64,000 nt of DNA, taken from NCBI GenBank assembly GCA_016869535.1, contig VGDX01000001.1, positions 248,001-312,000 of the forward strand, read 5' to 3'. Below the pieces are notes generated by a model. The model saw only the letters and a list, made by a program, of their open reading frames with translations. It had not been told where the DNA came from and did not search any database. This DNA is from Alphaproteobacteria bacterium. GTDB taxonomy: Bacteria > Pseudomonadota > Alphaproteobacteria > Rhizobiales > Methyloligellaceae. Shown piece after piece: positions 47,225-57,450 of the stretch (positions are counted from its first letter, which is position 1; each line of letters begins with the position of its first letter). A program made the translations under genes and the position numbers.

Positions 47225-48295
47225 GTGAACTGGATCAACAGCGTCGTAAGACCCAAAATCCGCTCCATCCTTCGCCGGAAGGAGATGCCGGAGAATCTCT
47301 GGGTGAAGTGCCCTGAGACCGGGCAGATGATCTATTACAAGGACCTCGAAGCCAATCAGTTCGTGGTCCCCGGCTCGAACTATCACATGCGCATGTCGGC
47401 GTCGGCGCGGCTTAAGAGCCTGTTCGACAGCGGCGAATTCGAGACGCTGCCTACGCCGGAAGTACCGGTCGATCCGCTCAAGTTCCGCGACGAACGCCGC
47501 TATACCGACCGCCTCAAGGATGCGAAGAGCAAAACGGGCTTGGCCGACGCGGTGCTCGCCGGCGCTGGGCGGCTCGAAGGCGAGGCGATCGTCGCCGCGG
47601 TGCAGGATTTCGATTTTCTCGGCGGCTCGCTCGGCACCGCCGCGGGCGAGGCGGTGATCACCGCCATGCGCACCGCCGTGAAGCGCGAAACTCCCTTCAT
47701 TCTATTCGCCGCCTCGGGCGGCGCGCGCATGCAGGAAGGCATTCTCTCCTTGATGCAGATGCCGCGCACCACCGTGGCGGTGCAAGAGCTGCGCGAGGCG
47801 CACCTGCCCTACATCGTGGTGCTGACGCACCCAACCACCGGCGGCGTCACGGCCTCTTACGCCATGCTCGGCGACATCCAGATCGCCGAACCCGGCGCCT
47901 TGATCGGTTTCGCCGGACCGCGCGTGATCGAGCAGACCATCCGCGAACAGCTGCCGAACGGCTTCCAGCGCGCCGAATATCTTTACGACCACGGCATGGT
48001 CGATATAGTGGTGCACCGTCATGAACTGCGCGCGACACTTGCCCGTCTCTGCCATCTCTTGACTCACCGCCACGCCTCCCGCCATGCCGCGGTCGCCGAG
48101 GAGATGCACGGCCTGGCGCATCACGCGGGCAACTCGGGGAACTCCGGAAACTCCGGAAACTCGCTGAACTCGGGCAATTCCGGCACGGTCCCGGACGGCA
48201 AGGGGCAGCCTGCCTTGACCGACCAGCGCGATCATGACGCCTTGACGGGGAGCATTCGCGATGGCGCTAATCCCCCGCCGCCGCACAATGCCTGA
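47225..48295 (+). CDS. accD: Acetyl-CoA carboxylase carboxyltransferase beta subunit
   Basis: A 356-residue subunit making malonyl-CoA with AccA. The crotonase core is intact ([38 protein letters not shown]). The N-terminal zinc ribbon is degenerate: only Cys29 of the four cysteines remains (KCPETGQ and [11 protein letters not shown] replace CxxC). The C-terminus adds about 50 residues, including six GNS-type units at 302-319 encoded at 48128-48184 and a Pro-rich end. Gene order trpA-accD-folC is typical. Confidence 0.96.
   Translation: MNWINSVVRPKIRSILRRKEMPENLWVKCPETGQMIYYKDLEANQFVVPGSNYHMRMSASARLKSLFDSGEFETLPTPEVPVDPLKFRDERRYTDRLKDAKSKTGLADAVLAGAGRLEGEAIVAAVQDFDFLGGSLGTAAGEAVITAMRTAVKRETPFILFAASGGARMQEGILSLMQMPRTTVAVQELREAHLPYIVVLTHPTTGGVTASYAMLGDIQIAEPGALIGFAGPRVIEQTIREQLPNGFQRAEYLYDHGMVDIVVHRHELRATLARLCHLLTHRHASRHAAVAEEMHGLAHHAGNSGNSGNSGNSLNSGNSGTVPDGKGQPALTDQRDHDALTGSIRDGANPPPPHNA
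48128..48184 (+). repeat. Nine-base codon repeat encoding (GNS)n in accD
   Basis: Six units reading Gly/Leu-Asn-Ser (GGCAACTCG, GGGAACTCC, GGAAACTCC, GGAAACTCG, CTGAACTCG, GGCAATTCC). The third and fourth are nearly identical, suggesting slippage. It makes a flexible tail at the C-terminus of AccD. Confidence 0.75.
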
Positions 48296-48309
48296 AGGCT
48301 CTCACGGAC

Positions 48310-49665
48310 TTGACCCAACTCCCTCACAGCGCCGGGCGGGCGCGTGCCCGCCCAAGGCAAACGTCGAGCGATACCCTGCTCGAAAGCCTGAAACGGCTGC
48401 ATCCGCAGTCGATCGATCTGTCGCTTGGGCGCATCGAGCGGTTGCTGGCAAAACTCGGCAACCCGCAAGACAGGCTGCCGCCGGTGGTGCATGTGGCCGG
48501 CACCAACGGCAAAGGCTCAACCCAAGCCTTCCTCCGCGCCATCGCCGAGGGGCTGGGCAAGGGCGTGCATGTTTATACGTCGCCGCATCTCGTCAATTTT
48601 CATGAGCGCGTCGTTCTGGCCGGTCCGCATGGCGGGCGGCCTATCGATGAAGATTTTCTGGTCGACTGCCTGACCCGTGCGGAAGATGCCAATGACGGCG
48701 AGCTGATCACCCTGTTCGAGATCACCACCGCCGCGGCCTTTCTCGCCTTCGCCGAAGAGCCCGCCGATCTGTTGCTGCTGGAAACGGGACTGGGCGGCCG
48801 GCTCGACGCCACCAATGTGGTGAAAAAGCCGCTGCTTACTGCCATCACGCCCGTTTCCATCGATCACGTGTCGTTTCTGGGCGAGACTATGGCTGAGATC
48901 GCCGGCGAGAAGGCCGGCATCCTCAAGCCTGGCGTGCCTTGCGTCGTGGGCAAGCAGGAGCGGCAAGCCTTCGAGACGATCGAACGTCGGGCGGCGGAAG
49001 TCGGCGCGCCACTCTATGTGTCGGGCCGCGATTTCGACGCTTTCGAGCAGCATGGGCGGTTGATCTTCCAGACGGAGGAACGCCTGCTCGATCTGCCGCT
49101 GCCGCGGCTTGCCGGACGTCACCAGATCGACAATGCGGGCATGTCGATCGCCGAGGCGAGCATCGTGTTCGGCGAAGCGCTCACCGAGCGTGCGCTGGAA
49201 TATGGCCTGACGCACGCGCAATGGCCGGCGCGCATGGAGCGCTTACCCGTCGGCGCGCTGCACGCTTTGGTCGGTGAGGGCACGGAGATCTGGCTCGATG
49301 GCGGGCACAATGCCGCCGGCGGTCAGGTCACGGCGCATGCGCTGGCCGAACTCGACGAGCGCCTGGCTCGGCCCGTGCATCTTATTTGGGGCATGATGGA
49401 AACCAAGGACGCGCACGCGTTCATCGCTCCGTTCAAGGGGCTGGTCGAGCGCGTCTACACCGTGCCGATCCCCGAAGAGCCGAATGCCTTCGGCTCGGCC
49501 GCGCTCGCCGAGATCGCCAAGGCGGAAGGGTTCGATGTTGTTGCCGCGGAAAGCGTGCAGGCGTCGTTGCTGCAATCCCAGGCAACGGTAAAGGGACCGG
49601 CGCGCATCTTGATCTGCGGCTCGCTCTATCTCGCGGGCCACGTGCTGAAGCTGCACGGAAAATAA
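48310..49665 (+). CDS. folC: Folylpolyglutamate/dihydrofolate synthase
   Basis: A 451-residue Mur-ligase fold enzyme. P-loop is VAGTNGKGST, LLLLETGLGGRLDATNVV and GEKAGILKPGVPCVVGKQ follow, and the C-terminal domain has LDGGHNAAGGQ. It attaches dihydropteroate to glutamate and then extends the glutamate tail of folates. The only in-frame start upstream of the conserved SIDLSLGRIERLL helix is TTG at 48310, with a weak ribosome site. It converges on trxA with a 6-nt gap. Confidence 0.95.
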   Translation: MTQLPHSAGRARARPRQTSSDTLLESLKRLHPQSIDLSLGRIERLLAKLGNPQDRLPPVVHVAGTNGKGSTQAFLRAIAEGLGKGVHVYTSPHLVNFHERVVLAGPHGGRPIDEDFLVDCLTRAEDANDGELITLFEITTAAAFLAFAEEPADLLLLETGLGGRLDATNVVKKPLLTAITPVSIDHVSFLGETMAEIAGEKAGILKPGVPCVVGKQERQAFETIERRAAEVGAPLYVSGRDFDAFEQHGRLIFQTEERLLDLPLPRLAGRHQIDNAGMSIAEASIVFGEALTERALEYGLTHAQWPARMERLPVGALHALVGEGTEIWLDGGHNAAGGQVTAHALAELDERLARPVHLIWGMMETKDAHAFIAPFKGLVERVYTVPIPEEPNAFGSAALAEIAKAEGFDVVAAESVQASLLQSQATVKGPARILICGSLYLAGHVLKLHGK

Positions 49666-49671
49666 AATCCC

Positions 49672-50001
49672 TTAAGCGGTGCCGAGGGTGCCGTTGATCC
49701 AGGCGGCGAGCTGGGTCTTGGGGTAAGCGCCTTTGAGCGTTCCGGCGACCTGGCCGTCCTTGAACAGCATCAGGGTTGGGATGCTGCGAATGCCGTAGCG
49801 GGTGCTGATTTCTGCGTTCTCGTCGACATTCAGCTTGGCAATGCGCACCTTGCCGTCGAACTCCTTGGCAATCTCCTCGAGTGCCGGCGCGATCTGCCGG
49901 CACGGGCCGCACCATTCGGCCCAGAAATCCACCACCACGGGGGTTGCGGATTTGAGCACCTCGGCTTCGAAGGTGTCGTCGGAGACTTTTTCGGTTGCCA
50001 T
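49672..50001 (-). CDS. trxA: Thioredoxin
   Basis: A 109-residue protein with the active site WCGPC (Cys31, Cys34) in [17 protein letters not shown] and the cis-proline in [11 protein letters not shown]. It keeps cytoplasmic proteins reduced and serves ribonucleotide reductase. It follows addA by 63 nt on the same strand. Confidence 0.98.
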   Translation of the reverse strand: MATEKVSDDTFEAEVLKSATPVVVDFWAEWCGPCRQIAPALEEIAKEFDGKVRIAKLNVDENAEISTRYGIRSIPTLMLFKDGQVAGTLKGAYPKTQLAAWINGTLGTA

Positions 50002-50064
50002 ATCGCTATTCCTCGCGTGCCGAGGCCGATTCGTGCTGAGCGGCCGTTTTTGGAAGACCGGAAC

Positions 50065-53000
50065 CTAGGTGCGCCCTTCCGGGCCGTCAAGGTTTGCTCC
50101 GCCCTGCATGAGGCGACATTCGGCAGCATCTAGCATGGCTTCCGGGATCTCCATGAGCTTCGGCCCATCGGTCCATAGCAGGGCCGCACGCACCTTGCGG
50201 CCGGGGAAGATCGGCGCCAGAGCCAAGCGATAAGCAGCCAGCTGGGCGATATAGGCCGGTGCCACCTCCTCGGGCCGTTCGGGTGGCGGGCGGTTGGTCT
50301 TGTAGTCGAGGATGATAAGATCGCCTTCGTGTTCGGCCAGACGGTCGATCTGGCCTTCGAGCTCGAAAGCTTTATCGCCGTCGCCAATCCTGGCCACGAC
50401 CGGAACCTCGGCCAGACTTCCCGGCTGGAACAACGGCGCGAAGCCGGCATCTTGGACGATCGCCAAGCACTCGGTGATGATCTCTGTTTTCAAATCTTCC
50501 GAGAGGCCGGCGCCGCGCACGGTAACGAAGGCGCGCGCCGCCTTCTCCTGGTTCTCGGGGCTGACCTCCGGCAGATGCTGCAACAGGGCGTGTACCAGAC
50601 GGCCCCGGGCGTAGCGGTTGCTTGCGCTGAGCGCGAGCGGTCCCAGCGGCGGCTGGATGAAACCGTGGCCGCCGGCTACGGCGCCAAGGGCCAGCCTCGA
50701 TGGGGCAAAGCGCGGCCTTGTCCGTTCCGGCGCGGCCGGCGTAAGCGCCCAGGCGGGAAGCGGCGGAACGTCCTTTCCCTCGCCCTTGGCATCCTCGTCT
50801 TTGACCGGCGTCTCCTGCGGGCTCGCCATACGCCGCACGGTGATACCGTCAGCATCCCCGGTTTCGGTGAGAAGCCCGGCAAGGGTGTCTTCAATCAGCG
50901 GATACCAGGATTTGGTTTCCGGCTCCTTCTTCTGGCCGATCCAGCCGCAGACATAGAGACGATCGCTCGCCCGCGTCATGGCCACATAGAGCAGCCGGTT
51001 ATATTCCGCGCGCTCAGCCCGTTTCAGGGCGTCTTTGGACCTTGCCAGGCCCTCGAGGTCGGAATGACCGCCTGGCGCCCAGGCGAGATGCGGCACCGCG
51101 TCCGACGGTTCGCCCGCGCGCTCAAGAGGAAAGATGCGCGGCCCCTGCGCGCGCGGCAGCATGCAGGTATCAGGCAGGAACACGATCGGCGCCTCGAGCC
51201 CCTTGGCGCCATGCACTGTCATGATACGGACTTCATCACGCTCCTGTTCCATGTCGCGCTTGATCTCGATATCGCTCATGCGCAGCTGGTCGATGAAGGC
51301 TTGAAGTGACGGTGCGGCGTCGCGGTCACAACGCAGGGCGAGATCGAGAAACTCGTCGATAGCCTCGGCCGCCTCGGGGCCAAGCCGCCTTAGCATGCGC
51401 TTGCGCATAAGCTGGTTCTCGGCGCCGAGCACTTCGGAGAAGAATTCATATGGCGGTTGAAAGTCCGTGCGTTTGCGCCATTCGGTGAGGCGCCGCTCCG
51501 CTTCGGCGAAACGCGCGTCCGTCTTTGCCTTGGACTTGAGTGCCGCCCATAACGAGCCCTCCCGGCGATAAGCGAGGTCGAACAGCGCCATGTCATCGAG
51601 ATTGAAGAAGGGACCCTTCAGCACCACGGCGAGCGCAAGATCGTCTTCCGGCAGCAAGAGCACGTCGGCAAGCGCCACCAGATCCTGCACGGCAAGCTGA
51701 CCCATGAGCTTCATGCGATCGGCGCCGGCCACATTGATGTCCAACTGCTTCAGCGCGCGGATCATGGGCGTGGTGAAGGGATCGCGGCGGCGCACCAGGA
51801 TTAAGATGTCGCCGGCGCGTATCTTGCGGCCGCGCGAGGGGAGCATCTCCCCCTGGTCGAGCCAACGCCTAATGGTCGCGGCGATGCGGCGGCAGAGCAG
51901 ATCGACCGAGTGGGCGCCGCTCGTTTCTTCTTTCCAAGGCTCGAAGGCCTCGACCGGATCGGACTTGGTCTCGCTCTGGAGTTGCCACAGCTCGACCAAT
52001 CCTGCCTGACCTTTACGGCGCGCGTAATGCTGGACGATCGTGCCCTCGCTGAAAATCAACCCGTGCTGCGCCTCGGTGGAGGCGAACACGGCATCGACCG
52101 CATCGAGAATCGGCTTGGTCGAGCGGAAGGATAGATTGAGCGGCACGTCGTGCCATTTGGCGGCGATGGCCACGGCTCTTCGCTGGAAATCTTTGCCGAT
52201 CACGCCGAAGCGCGATGGGTCGGCGCCCTGGAAGCTATAGATCGATTGCTTCTCGTCACCGACCGCGAACAGCGTGCGCAGTTTGTCACTCGCGCCAGCG
52301 CCGGCAAAAAACTCCTCGGCGATCGACTGAATGATCTGCCATTGCGCCGGGTTGGTGTCCTGCGCCTCATCGACCAGAATATGATCGATGCCGCCGTCGA
52401 TCTTGTACAGCACCCAGGACGTGGCGCCGACGCGGGAGAAGAGGAACTGCGTCTTGGCGATAAGGTCGTCATAGTCGAGCGCGGCTTCGGCGCGCTTGCG
52501 CTGTTCGTAATCGGCGAGGATCGCATCGGCGAAAGCAATCACGGCGCCGCTTGCCTCGGCCACGCGCAGATGCGCGAGCCTGTCGTTGAGCGCGGCATAG
52601 CGCTCCTTGGCGGCATTGAGGCTGCTGGCAATATTGGGCGCGCTGTCGGCTAAGCCTTTGGTACAAATCTGTTTTCTTGGATCGCCGGCGGTGGTCAGGA
52701 ACACGGATTTGAGTGCCGCCACCCTTGCTTCGCCCGTGCTGGAGCGCGCCTCACGCAGAAGCCGCTCCGTATCGCAATCCCTTTTGGCGGCGCTGCCGCA
52801 GGCTTCGAAAGCTTCTATCGCCGCATCGATGTCGGCATCGGACAGAACGCCGGCAAGCCCGGTGATCAGCGCCTCTTCTTCTGCCTGCTCGGCAACGCCG
52901 AACAGGCGCTTGAGGGAATCGGCCTCCGCCAGGGCCCAATCGTCGATGCCGCCGTGAAAGGCCATCATGCGGTCAAGATCGCCGCGACGTTCCATCACCG

Positions 53001-53601
53001 TCTCAACCACTTTGCGGAAATAATCGTCGCTCGTGAAGGTGATGGCCTTGGCGAGCGCCTTGCCGAGCGCACTGTCGCGGTCCTGTGCGGCGCGGGAGAT
53101 GGTTGCTTCGTAGGCTTCCCGCTTGAGCCGCGCGGCGTCCTGTTCTTCGAGCACGGTGAAATGTGGCGTGATCCGCGCTTCGAGCGGGAATCGCTGCAAC
53201 AGCCGTTGGCAGAAGCCATGAATGGTGTGAATCTTGAGTCCGCCTCTGGCTTCGAGCGCCTGCGCGAACAAACGGCGGGCAATTTTCTGCTCCTTGTCGT
53301 CCGGTGCGCGGCCCAGCAACCTGCCGAGATCCTCGCGCAACGCATCGCGCGTCATGGTCGCCCAGGCGGCCAGCGCGCCAAGCAGCCGGTTCTGCATCTC
53401 GGCGGCGGCCGTCTTGGTGTAAGTGAGGCAGAGGATGGCTTCAGGGTTCGAGCCGGCGAGCAGAAGCCGCAACACACGCTTCACCAGAACGGCGGTCTTG
53501 CCGGTGCCGGCATTGGCCGACACCCAGGCTGAGGCTTCCGGGTCCGAAGCGCGCGCCTGGTTGGCATCGGCTTCCTGGAGAAGGGTCTCGATGCTCGTCA
53601 C
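50065..53601 (-). CDS. addA: Double-strand break repair helicase/nuclease AddA
   Basis: An 1178-residue UvrD-type helicase-nuclease of the AddAB recombination system. Walker A NAGTGKT is at residues 30-36, the helicase motif ILVDEAQDTNPAQW is present, and the C-terminal nuclease motif is IILDYKTNRPPP-like. With AddB it resects double-strand ends and loads RecA. GTG at 53601 overlaps the addB stop (GTGA) and has GAGGAGGA upstream, so the longer frame to 53631 is not used. Confidence 0.96.
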   Translation of the reverse strand: MTSIETLLQEADANQARASDPEASAWVSANAGTGKTAVLVKRVLRLLLAGSNPEAILCLTYTKTAAAEMQNRLLGALAAWATMTRDALREDLGRLLGRAPDDKEQKIARRLFAQALEARGGLKIHTIHGFCQRLLQRFPLEARITPHFTVLEEQDAARLKREAYEATISRAAQDRDSALGKALAKAITFTSDDYFRKVVETVMERRGDLDRMMAFHGGIDDWALAEADSLKRLFGVAEQAEEEALITGLAGVLSDADIDAAIEAFEACGSAAKRDCDTERLLREARSSTGEARVAALKSVFLTTAGDPRKQICTKGLADSAPNIASSLNAAKERYAALNDRLAHLRVAEASGAVIAFADAILADYEQRKRAEAALDYDDLIAKTQFLFSRVGATSWVLYKIDGGIDHILVDEAQDTNPAQWQIIQSIAEEFFAGAGASDKLRTLFAVGDEKQSIYSFQGADPSRFGVIGKDFQRRAVAIAAKWHDVPLNLSFRSTKPILDAVDAVFASTEAQHGLIFSEGTIVQHYARRKGQAGLVELWQLQSETKSDPVEAFEPWKEETSGAHSVDLLCRRIAATIRRWLDQGEMLPSRGRKIRAGDILILVRRRDPFTTPMIRALKQLDINVAGADRMKLMGQLAVQDLVALADVLLLPEDDLALAVVLKGPFFNLDDMALFDLAYRREGSLWAALKSKAKTDARFAEAERRLTEWRKRTDFQPPYEFFSEVLGAENQLMRKRMLRRLGPEAAEAIDEFLDLALRCDRDAAPSLQAFIDQLRMSDIEIKRDMEQERDEVRIMTVHGAKGLEAPIVFLPDTCMLPRAQGPRIFPLERAGEPSDAVPHLAWAPGGHSDLEGLARSKDALKRAERAEYNRLLYVAMTRASDRLYVCGWIGQKKEPETKSWYPLIEDTLAGLLTETGDADGITVRRMASPQETPVKDEDAKGEGKDVPPLPAWALTPAAPERTRPRFAPSRLALGAVAGGHGFIQPPLGPLALSASNRYARGRLVHALLQHLPEVSPENQEKAARAFVTVRGAGLSEDLKTEIITECLAIVQDAGFAPLFQPGSLAEVPVVARIGDGDKAFELEGQIDRLAEHEGDLIILDYKTNRPPPERPEEVAPAYIAQLAAYRLALAPIFPGRKVRAALLWTDGPKLMEIPEAMLDAAECRLMQGGANLDGPEGRT

Positions 53602-56600
53602 CACTCCTCCTCGGCCTCGAGCGTCAGCCATTCCTGGACGCGCGCGAGAAGCTCGTAGTCGTCGTAGCGATAGGCATTGGTGAAGGCCGTGCCGCGACGC
53701 CGCTTCACCTCATAGGGCATCCCCGGATCGGCATATTTATTGACCAAGCGCTGCAAGTCTCCGAGCGCCTTTTCCGCCAGAGCTTGCGCCGTGGCGTTCG
53801 CAGCCGCGCTATCTTCACCGCCATCGTTCCGGCCGGACGCACGGATGTAGCGTAACCCCTTAACCGTCAGCGATTCGAGATCGGCGAAGCCGCCGGCTCC
53901 AGCGATGGCCGCTTCGAGGGGAAGCTGCGGCGCGAACAGCTTTTCGACATTCGAGGGCGATGGAGGCTTGCCGGTCTTGTAATCGTAGATCGTGGCTTCG
54001 CCGTCGGTGTGGATGTCGATGCGGTCGGCGCGGGCGGTGAGGCGGAAACCATCCGGGAGATCGATCACGCCCCGCATCTCGGTGCATGTGCGCGTCATCT
54101 CGGCGCGCCGTCCCGGTTCGGTGGCGGCGAACCAGCGGGCGAAGAGCTGGAAATGCGGCCGCCAGAAGGCCTCGACGCGTGGCGACCCGCCCAGTTCGTC
54201 GAAATATTTATCGGCGAGCTTGGTCAATTCGCCCTCGATGTCGTCGGGCAGCGTGTCGGGAAAGGCCCGGGCGAAGTCATGCAGGGCGCGATGGACGAGG
54301 CTGCCGCGCAAGGCCGGATCGGGTTCGGCGCCGAGCGGCTTCAATGCTTCGAGCTTCAAGATGTTGCGGGCGAAGATCTCGTAAGGATTGGCAATCCATC
54401 GCTCGATTCGGGTCACGCTCATTTCGCGCGGTCGTGCCGCAGCCGGCGGCTTGGGCTTGGGCGGCTTCGCTGGATCGAACATAGGCTCCCAGTCACGCTC
54501 GCGAGCCCAAGCAACCCACGGCGGCTCGGGTGCGGCCTCCTGGTCGATCCGCGACGCCTTGGCCAGTGCGAGCAGGCGCTGCAACCAGCGCGACGGTACG
54601 GTCGGCACGCCTTCGACTTTCATCGAACGGGTGAGATAGACGTTACGGGCGCCGAGTCCTTGCGCGAAATCATGCGCCGACAGACCGGTGAACCGTTCGG
54701 GCGGGGCAAGACCGAGTGACTGGCGCATGGGACGGCTAAGCCAGGGGCCGGCCTCCTGCGGCCGCGGCCATGTACCTTCGTTGAGGCCACCGAGGACCAC
54801 GATGTCGGGCTGTTGCAGGCGTGCTTCGAGTGGTCCCCAGATGAAGAGACGCGGATGCGCGCGCCCTGGCGGCCGCACCACCTGGCCCGCGAGCAGACTG
54901 CGATAGAAGGGGGGATAATCGGCGGCCGGCATGTCGACATTCGCCCCGGCCGCGATCATCTCGGCAAGAAGCACCGCCAGCGCTTCGCCCGCTTCGTCTT
55001 GCCACAAGGACGCATGCGAGCCGCTGGCATCACGGGCCAAGGCTTGCGCCGCCTCGACATGGGCTTCCGTCAAATCAGCGAGGCTGTGGCCCGTCGTCGT
55101 CGAAAATAGGTTCATCAGTGGCGCGAAAGCGGTTTCGAGATGCTTTATCAGAGCGAGAACATCTTTCTTTTCGTCAGAGCTGAGCTCGGTGCGCTTCCGT
55201 TTCAGGGCTTCGTCGCGTGGCGCCTCGAGCGCGTCGCGAACGCCACCCAAGCCTTGGCCCATATAGATGTCGCGGAAGGCGCCACGCTCAAGCATCCGTG
55301 CCGTCTTGCGGATATCGCCTGGCGTGCGGCCGAGCAGGGTAAGCGGATGCTTGAGCAGCGCCATGAGCGCTTGCGGTGCGAAGTCCTTTTCCACCGCGCC
55401 GAGCACAAGATCGAGGAAGGCGCCGGGGGCGGTGCGGGCGACGGGCAGCCCCGCTGAATCGTCAATAGCAAGCTCATATTGCCTGAGCCTCGCGGCCACG
55501 CGCCGCGCCAGCACCCGATCCGGCGTTACCAGCGCCGCCGTCTTGCCCGGTGTCTCAATGCAGGACCGGAGGATCAGAGCGATAGACTCCGCCTCGTCAT
55601 GGGCGGTCGGCGCCTCGACCAGATGGACATTGGGAAGCGCGTTGGCGAGGTTCGCGCTTGCATCACGATCCGACTTTTCTGGGCCATCCTCGATCAGTTT
55701 CTCCCAATGATCGGTGGTCGCCGCCGGACGCAACGCCTCGCTCACGAAACTGAGCCGCGCATTTGCCGCGGCATCGGGCGCGCTTCCCGGCAGGTCGGCG
55801 ACGTCGCTTCGCCCCGCGCCAAGCTCGCGCAGAAGCGAGGCCATGCCGGCCTGCGGATGCTCGGGATGTTTTTCGAGGCTCTCCCAGCTTTCCTCGTCGA
55901 GGCAGCGGTCGAGCCCCGGAAGCACCACCGCGCCGTTGGGCAGCGAGGCGATGACCTTCAGGAGACGGGCCGTGGCGGGCACCGTGCCGGTCGATCCCGC
56001 GGCGATCACCGGATGCTGCGAACCGGCGGAGAGACGCTCGGCCTCACGCTGCATCAATGCGTTGCGGCGGATGACGGGCGATACCAGGCCGTTGTCGGCG
56101 AGATATTGCGGCCAATGCTCGGTGACGATCTTGAGAAACTCGACGGTGCTACGCCAATGTTCGGCAAATTCTTCCGGAACGATCGTGTCGATCGCGGAGA
56201 GGTCAACCTCCTCGCTTTCGACTGTGTCCATGAGCCGGGCGAGATCGGCGGCTAGGCCTGAGGCTTGACCAGGCGAGAGGTCCCAGCGAATCGAATCGAT
56301 GTCGAGTTCGGTGGCGGCGGGGGGAGGACGATGCCTGTAAGCGAGTACGAGCCGCATGAGGGCAAGGCGCCGCTGTAGCGCGCCGATGGCGGGCGCGCCG
56401 GCCGTTCCCTCGGAGTCACCACCTTCCGTGTCGTCGGCTCCGAGGATAAGGGCGGCTTCTTCATCGGGATCGCCGAGGGTGCGGATGCGCGGCAAAAGCA
56501 TGGCGTTGCCCCCCGCTTCGGCGAGGAAGGCCTCGCGCAGCGCCCGTGCCGCGCGTCGTGTCGGCAGATAGAGGGTGAAGGATGGCAGATACAGCGGATC

Positions 56601-56729
56601 GGGCTTGGGCCCGCCGGGAAGGGGCAAATCGCCCGAGAGAATAGCGCCGGCAAGCGTGGTGAGGAACGGCGCCGTCGGCGGGATGGTATAGAGCCTTGGC
56701 CCTGTTTTCGGTCGGTCAGGCACCTTCAC
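53598..56729 (-). CDS. addB: Double-strand break repair protein AddB
   Basis: A 1043-residue subunit of the alphaproteobacterial AddB type. It has a helicase-like N-terminal region without a clear intact Walker A, a central PDIVVLGGLNEGTWP block, and the RecB-family nuclease motif IYDYKTGKPPS near residue 910. It recognises and resects DNA ends with AddA. GTG start at 56729 overlaps the murU-like stop by 14 bases. Confidence 0.94.
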   Translation of the reverse strand: MKVPDRPKTGPRLYTIPPTAPFLTTLAGAILSGDLPLPGGPKPDPLYLPSFTLYLPTRRAARALREAFLAEAGGNAMLLPRIRTLGDPDEEAALILGADDTEGGDSEGTAGAPAIGALQRRLALMRLVLAYRHRPPPAATELDIDSIRWDLSPGQASGLAADLARLMDTVESEEVDLSAIDTIVPEEFAEHWRSTVEFLKIVTEHWPQYLADNGLVSPVIRRNALMQREAERLSAGSQHPVIAAGSTGTVPATARLLKVIASLPNGAVVLPGLDRCLDEESWESLEKHPEHPQAGMASLLRELGAGRSDVADLPGSAPDAAANARLSFVSEALRPAATTDHWEKLIEDGPEKSDRDASANLANALPNVHLVEAPTAHDEAESIALILRSCIETPGKTAALVTPDRVLARRVAARLRQYELAIDDSAGLPVARTAPGAFLDLVLGAVEKDFAPQALMALLKHPLTLLGRTPGDIRKTARMLERGAFRDIYMGQGLGGVRDALEAPRDEALKRKRTELSSDEKKDVLALIKHLETAFAPLMNLFSTTTGHSLADLTEAHVEAAQALARDASGSHASLWQDEAGEALAVLLAEMIAAGANVDMPAADYPPFYRSLLAGQVVRPPGRAHPRLFIWGPLEARLQQPDIVVLGGLNEGTWPRPQEAGPWLSRPMRQSLGLAPPERFTGLSAHDFAQGLGARNVYLTRSMKVEGVPTVPSRWLQRLLALAKASRIDQEAAPEPPWVAWARERDWEPMFDPAKPPKPKPPAAARPREMSVTRIERWIANPYEIFARNILKLEALKPLGAEPDPALRGSLVHRALHDFARAFPDTLPDDIEGELTKLADKYFDELGGSPRVEAFWRPHFQLFARWFAATEPGRRAEMTRTCTEMRGVIDLPDGFRLTARADRIDIHTDGEATIYDYKTGKPPSPSNVEKLFAPQLPLEAAIAGAGGFADLESLTVKGLRYIRASGRNDGGEDSAAANATAQALAEKALGDLQRLVNKYADPGMPYEVKRRRGTAFTNAYRYDDYELLARVQEWLTLEAEEEW

Positions 56730-57441
56730 GCTCGAACAACGTTTCGGCTTCGGTCAAGGCATCCGGGGTGCCGACATGCATCCAGCGTCCGTCGAGCCTC
56801 AGCCCGAACAGCCGGCCTTTGGTCAGCGCGCGGTCCCAGAGTAGGTTGAGTGAGAAGGGACCCTCCGGCGCCTCCTCGAACATGCGCGCATCGCAGAGCG
56901 ACACGCCGGCAAAGGCGAACGGTACGACCTCCCGTTCGCCACGCCTTGTTAGTCGTCCGTCCGGTGACATGGCGAAATCGCCCCTACCGACATAACCGAC
57001 GCTGGTGGTCAGCGGCGCAAGCAGCAGCAAAGCGTCCATCCGCGCCGGGTCCCATTTGCGCAACATACGCTTTAGAGCTTGTCCTGGACCTTCGCTCCAC
57101 ACCGAATCGGCATTGTGTACGAAGAATGGCCCCGGTCCGAGCAGAGGCAGCGCCTTGACGACGCCGCCGCCGGTGTTCAGCAGCACGCCACGCTCGTCGG
57201 AGATGACGAGGTCGGGTTGCTTGCCCGTGCGGCTTGCGACATGCGCTTCGATCTGCTCGGGAAAATAATGCACGTTCACGACCGCGGTCTCGACGCCAGC
57301 CTGCGCCAGCCTGTCGAGAACGTGATCGAGCAGAGGCTTGCCGGCAAGCGGGACCATCGGCTTCGGCATGCGCAGAGTGAGCGGGCGCATGCGCTCGCCA
57401 AGCCCCGCGGCCAGCACCATGGCGGTGCGCGCCTCGCTCAT
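56716..57441 (-). CDS. Nucleotidyltransferase, MurU-like (N-acetylmuramate-1-P uridylyltransferase)
   Basis: A 241-residue NTP transferase: AMVLAAGLGERMRPLTLRMPKPMVPLAGKPLLDHVL with the nucleotide-binding loop, then VISDERGVLLNTGGGVVKAL. In Pseudomonas MurU turns MurNAc-1-phosphate, made by AmgK, into UDP-MurNAc, letting recycled cell-wall sugar bypass early synthesis and fosfomycin. The 9-nt distance to the kinase fusion supports that function; it remains inference. Confidence 0.85.
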   Translation of the reverse strand: MSEARTAMVLAAGLGERMRPLTLRMPKPMVPLAGKPLLDHVLDRLAQAGVETAVVNVHYFPEQIEAHVASRTGKQPDLVISDERGVLLNTGGGVVKALPLLGPGPFFVHNADSVWSEGPGQALKRMLRKWDPARMDALLLLAPLTTSVGYVGRGDFAMSPDGRLTRRGEREVVPFAFAGVSLCDARMFEEAPEGPFSLNLLWDRALTKGRLFGLRLDGRWMHVGTPDALTEAETLFEREGA

Positions 57442-57450
57442 GCTGCCCTC

